NCBI GenBank assembly: GCA_009779495.1 | Contig: WRED01000001.1 | Location: forward strand, 86,422-150,421 | Direction: 5' to 3' | DNA length: 64,000 nt | Origin: Oscillospiraceae bacterium | GTDB taxonomy: Bacteria > Bacillota > Clostridia > Oscillospirales > Acutalibacteraceae | Shown: piece after piece, positions 59,495 to 64,000 of the stretch | Layout: each line of letters begins with the position of its first letter | How positions within the stretch are numbered: position 1 is the first letter of the stretch | Notes under the pieces: model-generated | What the model was told of the DNA's origin: nothing | Databases searched by the model: none | What the model saw: the letters and a program-made list of their open reading frames with translations, nothing else | Program-made: the position numbers and the translations under genes

Positions 59495-60176
59495 CCCGAT
59501 TACAACCTTTACAACTTTCCAAGTCTTTGTCTCTTTTACGGACCAGGACCGTGAATGTCTCCCGCAGCGTCTCATGACTGACCGACGTGACGTCAAATCT
59601 GAACAGCCGGAACGTGAGCTGTATACAAAAGCCTACCGCCAAAACCGAAATTGCCGTCCCGATTCCGACCATACCGCCCAAAAGCCACCCCAGGAGCGTC
59701 GCCAGCAGTTCGACCGCGCCGCGGCATATGCCTACCGGGATTTTTGTCTTACGCGTCAGCACGACCATCAGGTTATCCCTGGGACCCGTTCCGAAGCCTG
59801 ATTTCATGTAAAAATATGATCCTGCGGAAATAATGAACAGTCCCGCGACAAGCATGGCAATGCCGACGGGCAAGTTCTTCGACGGTGGTATGATGTCGAT
59901 CCAAAAAATAACGTCCACAAACACGCCGGTCAGAATCATGCTCGCCAACGTCCCGAGTCCAAGCTTTTCTCCCAAAGCCGTAACCAAAATCCCGATGACA
60001 ACCCCCACGATCATGGCTACAACGCCGAACGTAAGCCCTGTTACCTTGGCAAGCCCGGCGTGGAAAACCTCCCACGGGGCATAGCCTATGTTTGCTTTCA
60101 TCGTCACAACAATTCCAAGCGCGTATAAAACAAGCCCCAAGAGCATGTTCAAAAGGCGAAATAAAAAATACTTCAG
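59478..60176 (-). CDS. YczE/YyaS-like membrane protein, apparent CTG start
   Basis: A 232-residue protein with about five to six membrane helices, including the family segment MKANIGYAPWEVFHAGLAKV and a SGFGTGPRDNLMVVL motif in the second half. The first in-frame ATG or TTG (60146, 60152) would remove part of the first helix and has no ribosome site. A CTG at 60176 has AAAAGGTGA 6 nt upstream and gives LKYFLFRLLNMLLGLVLYAL, which matches the family's start. It is coupled to the cupin gene downstream. Confidence 0.78.
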   Translation of the reverse strand: MKYFLFRLLNMLLGLVLYALGIVVTMKANIGYAPWEVFHAGLAKVTGLTFGVVAMIVGVVIGILVTALGEKLGLGTLASMILTGVFVDVIFWIDIIPPSKNLPVGIAMLVAGLFIISAGSYFYMKSGFGTGPRDNLMVVLTRKTKIPVGICRGAVELLATLLGWLLGGMVGIGTAISVLAVGFCIQLTFRLFRFDVTSVSHETLRETFTVLVRKRDKDLESCKGCNRDDSKG

Positions 60177-60221
60177 ACAGCGTCACCTTTTCAGCATATA
60201 AAATTTGATATCATAATGGAA

Positions 60222-61764
60222 TTACGCTGTCCACAACGGCAACAGAAATACTCCGATTCCCAACATCAGCAGCACAACCTGCCACCATCTTAAATCAACC
60301 TTGACCGTCCACGAAAACTTTTCGCCGCCGACAGCAAACGCCGAAACGGTAGTTGTGCCGAGTTTATTTGCCGTCACTACTCCCCTGCTGTCAACGGCCG
60401 CAACCCGCGTATTGCTTGATTCCCAGCGGACAACACTGGCGTCGGCCGGGATTTTTTCGGCAAGGCTGAGCGTCTTGTCCCTGTTGATGATGAAGTCCGG
60501 CCCGATGGTGATCTTGTTCGGTTTATCCTGTATGTCGCCGAAAAAAGCCCACTCTGCCGCGGAGGAGCGGTAGAGGCCGCTTGTCCCATGCGGAACATAC
60601 AGCGTCGCGGCGTCAACGGGCGTGTTATAAAAAGCATTGCTTCCGAGGGTTATGTCAGCCGGATTTTGAACCGCCAGCGAGAATTGCTCCAGATTGGGAC
60701 AAAGCCCAAACGTGAGTTCTCCGATGGAAAGAACCGAAGAAAGAATGTCGACCGACGTAAGTCCGGAAGAAAGAAAAGCTCTTGCTCCTATGCTTTGAAC
60801 CCCGCAAGGAATTGTGATTGAGTTTAACGCAGGAGTTAACCGAAAAGCGTCTGTCCCAATGGCTTCAAGCGCGGAGGGTAAAGAGACCGATGTCAAATTA
60901 GAGCAGCCGTTGAACATGTTACTCTGAATCGCCGTTATTCCCTCGGGAATTTTGACGGAAGTCAGCAGCTTGCACGAGCTAAACGCGCCCATCCCGATAG
61001 AAGAAACCTGTTCAGGTATGTCAATAGAGGTCAAACCGCAGCCGCCGAAAGCCCCCGTGCCGATGGTTGCTAACGGTGATAGATTCCAAGCCGGAGCAGC
61101 CGCTGAAGGTATAATCCCCTATCGCCGTTATCCCCTCGGGAATAGTCATTTGTTTCAGCGCCGCGCATCCGTAAAAAGCCTGATTTCCAAGGGTGTGGAG
61201 CGTGGCAGGCAGCACAGGCCCGGACAATTCTAATTTCGCGCAGCTATAGAAGCATGAGTTTCCGATGGATTCAAGGGCTTCGGGGATGGATATCGCGGTC
61301 AAATCGCCGCATTGCTGAAACGCGGAGCCGCCCAAAACCTTTACCGTTGACGGAATGGTAACGGAGGTCACAGCGGATGAACGGAACGCGAACGCGTCAA
61401 TATACTCAACGCCCTCCGGGATAACGACGGAGTTCAGCTCCACCGCGTAGGCAAACGCGTTATCACCGATAGAGGTCACCTGGTACGCCTTTCCGCCATT
61501 GTATACCGTTCCCGGAATGACAATGTCGCCGGTATAATAATAGTTCCTTTCTCCCATATACGGAGCGGCACCCAGCCTGAAAGTGACCTGCGCCGTCGTT
61601 TCGGACATGATGTTAAAGTAAAGCTCAAGGGGTTCGCCGCTGCCGTCCACCCAACCGCTTGCCGCAAATACCGGCAGCGCAAACGCCGGCAAAAGCATCC
61701 ACACCATTGCCGCCATGAGCAACAGGGCAAGGAATTTCTTTCCCCATGTGTTTGCTTTGAACAT
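60222..61764 (-). pseudogene. Frameshifted BspA-like leucine-rich-repeat protein
   Basis: The first frame (61764-61021) encodes a signal peptide (FLALLLMAAMVWMLLPAFA) and LRR units, then ends in a nonsense tail (HRHGGFRRLRFDLY). The next frame restores the LRR pattern exactly there (ATIGTGAFGGCGLTSIDIPE) and continues through more LRRs, a VDSRGVVTANKLGTTTVSA Ig-like (Big-2) domain and a hydrophobic C-terminal anchor to 60222. Between the two, about four residues of a 23-residue repeat are missing, so a small out-of-frame deletion near 61065-61075 is likely. It could be a sequencing error. Confidence 0.78.
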
Positions 61765-61871
61765 AAAAAGCTTCCCCCTAAATCTTACAGACGATCCATT
61801 ACCACCCTGCTATCCATTCCAATGATTCTCATTATATCATATCTCAAAAAATATTACAACAAAAATCGGTG

Positions 61872-62402
61872 TCACATCGCATATAGATTGCGGACGGTCA
61901 GTCCCCTGCTGTACGCCCTGTCAACGGTGTATTTCGTGCCTCCCCCGCCGCCGTCCCAATAGCAAAGCAGCTCGGAGGAATGGTCAACCAAGGCGCGGTT
62001 GCGCTCATAATAAATGCCGGGACGATACTGCCCGGCTATTTTTATGCCCATGTCGTGCTGGCTGAACACCTCACGCGCCCGGCTGACCCAGTCGGGCGTC
62101 CAGCATTTTTCACGGGTAAAAAACGCCGCTTTGTAGGGCGCGACGCTGACAAGCCGGACGTGGGGATACTGCCTTTTCAGCAAAATCACCTGCTCCGCGC
62201 AGATGATGTCCCAACCCGCCATGCAGCCGTGCAGCATTGTCGTTTTGCCCCGTTCCGCGGCGGCGGTCAGTTCCTGCCGCAGGGCGGCGATCAGCGGCTG
62301 CATTTCCGGCGCGTTTGGGTCGCCGCTGCTCGGCAGACGCTCCGGGCGGTGGCCCGAAAAACAGAGCGCATAGGCGAGGTCAATTGAGTCAAGGCCATCC
62401 AT
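61872..62402 (-). CDS. SLOG family protein (DUF1273/YpsA-like), module 3
   Basis: A 176-residue SLOG protein. It has CFSGHRPERLP at the start, the ligand loop LHGCMAGWDIICAEQVILLK, LVSVAPYKA and ends YERNRALVDHSSELLCYW, GGTKYTVDRAYSRGL. It is longer than module 1 but has the same core. ATG 62402 is preferred; GTG 62414 is possible. It is divergent from an XRE gene, and a long inverted repeat covers its promoter exactly as in module 1. Confidence 0.88.
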   Translation of the reverse strand: MDGLDSIDLAYALCFSGHRPERLPSSGDPNAPEMQPLIAALRQELTAAAERGKTTMLHGCMAGWDIICAEQVILLKRQYPHVRLVSVAPYKAAFFTREKCWTPDWVSRAREVFSQHDMGIKIAGQYRPGIYYERNRALVDHSSELLCYWDGGGGGTKYTVDRAYSRGLTVRNLYAM

Positions 62403-62421
62403 GAAAGATTCCACCCACTTT

Positions 62422-62476
62422 CGTTACGGTTATAACATGTTCTAAACCGTAACGCAAGAGAGTAATCGCCGTAACG
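62422..62476. promoter_or_regulatory. SLOG promoter with inverted-repeat operator, module 3
   Basis: Minus-strand promoter: TTGCGT (62457-62452), 17 bp, TATAAC (62434-62429). The perfect inverted repeat CGTTACGGTT (62422-62431) / AACCGTAACG (62445-62454) has one arm on the -10 and the other on the -35. CCGTAACG recurs at 62469-62476 and CGTTAC at 62532-62537, closer to the XRE gene. The -35 hexamer equals that of module 1. Confidence 0.82.
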
Positions 62477-62567
62477 AATAACGTCTTACAGACAGGCCAT
62501 GAAAAAGGTATACTTATTTTAACATAACATTCGTTACATTTATCGTATCAAACAAGAGGGGTGGCTT

Positions 62568-62888
62568 ATGGAACACTTCGGCAATCGGCTCAGAACGGCC
62601 AGAAAAGATCGCGGGTTGACGTTGGAGCAACTTGCGGCGGCATGTAGTACCTCCGAAACCGTACTGCGAAATTACGAGAAAGCTCGGAAATCGCCCAACG
62701 TGGAAATGCTTGTGCGCATTTGCGAGGCGCTGAAAGTTTCTCCGGATTATTTGTTGCAAGACGAATTGTCGTTCAATCCGTATAAAGATAAGACAGAACT
62801 TTTTGCGGCCATTGGCAACCTTTCATCCACCTCTTTGAACCTGTTGCAGGAGTTCCTGCGGTCTTTGCAAAATGGCGATGACGTATAA
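62568..62888 (+). CDS. XRE family regulator, module 3
   Basis: A 106-residue protein with one HTH (RTARKDRGLTLEQLAAACST, then ETVLRNYEKARKSPNVEML) and a short C-terminal helix (NLLQEFLRSLQNGDDV). ATG with AGAGGGGTG upstream. It is divergent from the SLOG gene; the CGTTACGG boxes in between are the probable operators, which suggests that it represses the SLOG gene. Confidence 0.88.
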   Translation: MEHFGNRLRTARKDRGLTLEQLAAACSTSETVLRNYEKARKSPNVEMLVRICEALKVSPDYLLQDELSFNPYKDKTELFAAIGNLSSTSLNLLQEFLRSLQNGDDV

Positions 62889-62922
62889 AAAACGTATGAG
62901 AGGAAAAAGGATGCCGATAAGA

Positions 62923-62954
62923 ATAAAAAACCGCCCATATTTTGATGGGCGGTT
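62923..62954 (-). terminator. Terminator of the lipoprotein gene
   Basis: AACCGCCCAT (62929-62938) pairs with ATGGGCGGTT (62945-62954), followed on the minus strand by TTTTTT. It lies 28 bp after the lipoprotein stop and 41 bp after the XRE stop on the other strand. Confidence 0.85.
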
Positions 62955-62981
62955 CTCATTTCATTTTAATGACAGCACCTT

Positions 62982-63341
62982 TTATTGCAATGCAAAAGTA
63001 CTGCCGTGTCCGTGACTGTCGCTCCATTCCGGGGGTATTGTCAGAACATCATTTTTTATCGTTCCAAATACTTCGTAACCGTCAACGGTATACGTTACGG
63101 TGGTAACGCCATCCGAGCCTGTGCTTTCCGAATACGTGCCGGTTTTGACAACACCGTGATAAAGGTTGGCGACAAAGGTCAAGTCAGCGTTTAACATAAC
63201 GCCTGTGTTGATGCTTCCATAAACACGATCTTCTACGGGCTTTTCATCAGGTTGTTTTTCACTGCACGCAGTAAAAGAAAAAACCGTAACAGCTGTGAGC
63301 AATACACACACAAGTACACGAATAACCGATGTTTTTTTCAT
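62982..63341 (-). CDS. Small lipoprotein
   Basis: A 119-residue exported protein with a lipoprotein signal (VLVCVLLTAVTVFSFTAC) and Cys26 as the lipid anchor. The mature part is mainly beta (YGSINTGVMLNADLTFVANL) with a YTVDGYEV repeat-like middle and no domain I recognise. It lies 23 bp downstream of the QueD-like gene on the same strand and may be co-transcribed with it. Function unknown. Confidence 0.8.
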   Translation of the reverse strand: MKKTSVIRVLVCVLLTAVTVFSFTACSEKQPDEKPVEDRVYGSINTGVMLNADLTFVANLYHGVVKTGTYSESTGSDGVTTVTYTVDGYEVFGTIKNDVLTIPPEWSDSHGHGSTFALQ

Positions 63342-63364
63342 GGAAATTCCCCCTGTTTAACTTT

Positions 63365-63859
63365 TTACTTAAACTCTTTCGATGCCGCATTTATAGAAGA
63401 TGAGCGGAAAGTGATTTTTTTGATCGGCATCTTATCTTTAAGAAGCGCGTGGAAAAGCTCGCAAAGGTTTTCGCAGGTAGAGACCTTTTTGGTGACGACG
63501 ATTCTGTATTCCGGGTATGACCAAGCCAATTCGTGGTCGATCTTTTTCAGCGGAACACAATTTTCCGGATCGTTGTTAATGCCGTGCTCTTTGTATACGT
63601 CAAGAACCGCGTCAAGAAGCGGGTCGCCTTCCTGAAACAATGTCGCGTGGTGGAAATGGTCACAAACCTCCCACGCTATTTTCATACCTTCTTTACAGGG
63701 GTGTGCAAAACCAGTTATCGGATCAACGGTATCTTCAAGTTCGATGGTTAAAAGGCCTGAGTGTCCGTGAAGGTGTTTTGCTTCTCTTGGCCAGTTCATA
63801 AACCTGTGCGCGTACTGGAAATCGAGAGTTACGATTGATGTGTACTTATCGCTTGACAT
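63365..63859 (-). CDS. 6-pyruvoyl-tetrahydropterin synthase / QueD-like protein
   Basis: A 164-residue protein of the PTPS/QueD family. The zinc site is AHRF plus HLHGHSG. ENLCELFHALL matches the conserved Glu strand and DPLLDAVLDV the dimer helix. The usual nucleophile Cys before HGH is not obvious: EAKHLHGHS has none. It may therefore be a different pterin enzyme rather than true QueD, and no other queuosine gene is nearby. ATG has GGGGGG upstream. Confidence 0.7.
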   Translation of the reverse strand: MSSDKYTSIVTLDFQYAHRFMNWPREAKHLHGHSGLLTIELEDTVDPITGFAHPCKEGMKIAWEVCDHFHHATLFQEGDPLLDAVLDVYKEHGINNDPENCVPLKKIDHELAWSYPEYRIVVTKKVSTCENLCELFHALLKDKMPIKKITFRSSSINAASKEFK

Positions 63860-63939
63860 GATAATTTTCCCCCCTGAATTTGATTTTGTCTAAAACGACA
63901 TAGTTTCGCACCACAATGAAGCGCTGCGGAATTACATAT

Positions 63940-63968
63940 AGTATAACCGCATTTTGCCCTGCTGTCAA
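63940..63968 (-). promoter_or_regulatory. Promoter of the QueD-like gene
   Basis: TTGACA (63968-63963), 17-bp spacer, TATACT (63945-63940) on the minus strand, leaving a leader of about 75 nt. The leader does not show a preQ1 riboswitch pattern that I recognise. Confidence 0.75.
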
Positions 63969-64000
63969 GAGGAAACGGCACAAAAAAACGCAAAAAACCG

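Noticed and set aside
63860..63935. preQ1 riboswitch upstream of the QueD-like gene
   Set aside because: The leader lacks the short loop and C/A-rich tail pattern of preQ1-I and I could not fit the other classes.

Overview
This 64 kb window looks like chromosomal DNA of a strictly anaerobic Clostridia member, probably Oscillospirales/Ruminococcaceae-like; that placement is an inference. It rests on a single-chain pyruvate:ferredoxin oxidoreductase, the paired radical SAM proteins of the TIGR03960/TIGR03936 type, several BspA-like leucine-rich-repeat surface proteins, a teichoic-acid-like polymer cluster, sigma-A type promoters (TTGACA-17-TATAAT), strong AGGAGG ribosome sites and moderately high GC coding sequence. 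No rRNA, tRNA or CRISPR array was seen.

Layout. 0-9.9 kb: small enzymes (effector-binding protein, nitroreductase, GH28-like protein, patatin), a GntR/ABC operon with a palindrome on its promoter, a PHP protein, and the nickel-pincer cofactor genes larE, larB and larC. Between larB and larC sits what looks like an unannotated type I toxin-antitoxin locus: a 23-residue hydrophobic peptide with its ribosome site in a hairpin, and a converging antisense RNA. 9.9-17.6 kb: MltG-like lipoprotein, GNAT, pyrimidine nucleoside phosphorylase with a 161-bp inverted-repeat element in its probable 5' UTR, a lipase, asnS and a second secreted hydrolase. 17.7-25.6 kb: aromatic amino acid operon (aroF, tyrA, a foreign-looking methyltransferase, aroB, aroA, aroC, pheA) preceded by a Tyr/Phe-rich leader peptide and terminator, i.e. 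a probable attenuator. 25.6-34.7 kb: two radical SAM-related genes; a membrane protein with an ECF-sigma-like cytoplasmic half and an extracellular LRR half; a phage-type genetic switch (S24 repressor lacking both catalytic residues, divergent sigma4-XRE regulator, small helical protein, holin); a secreted LRR protein and an XRE regulator. 34.7-45.2 kb: teichoic-acid-like polymer genes (two CDP-glycerol transferase-type enzymes, TarI, TagGH-type exporter, three GT2 enzymes), then lysS, greA and an unknown gene. 45.4-49.0 kb: nifJ. 49.0-50.3 kb and 61.9-62.9 kb: three copies, one decayed, of a divergent SLOG (DUF1273/YpsA-like) plus XRE module with palindromes lying on the SLOG promoter. 50.5-59.1 kb: GH3 glycosidase and two secreted metallophosphoesterases. 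59.1-64 kb: cupin, YczE-like membrane protein with an apparent CTG start, a frameshifted LRR gene, a lipoprotein and a QueD-like enzyme.

The strongest candidates for undescribed biology are the recurring SLOG-XRE module, the type I toxin locus, the sigma-like/LRR transmembrane fusion, and the small switch linking a non-cleavable repressor to a sigma4-XRE protein and a holin. All functional statements come from reading motifs, context and promoter-like sequences; no database search was run.
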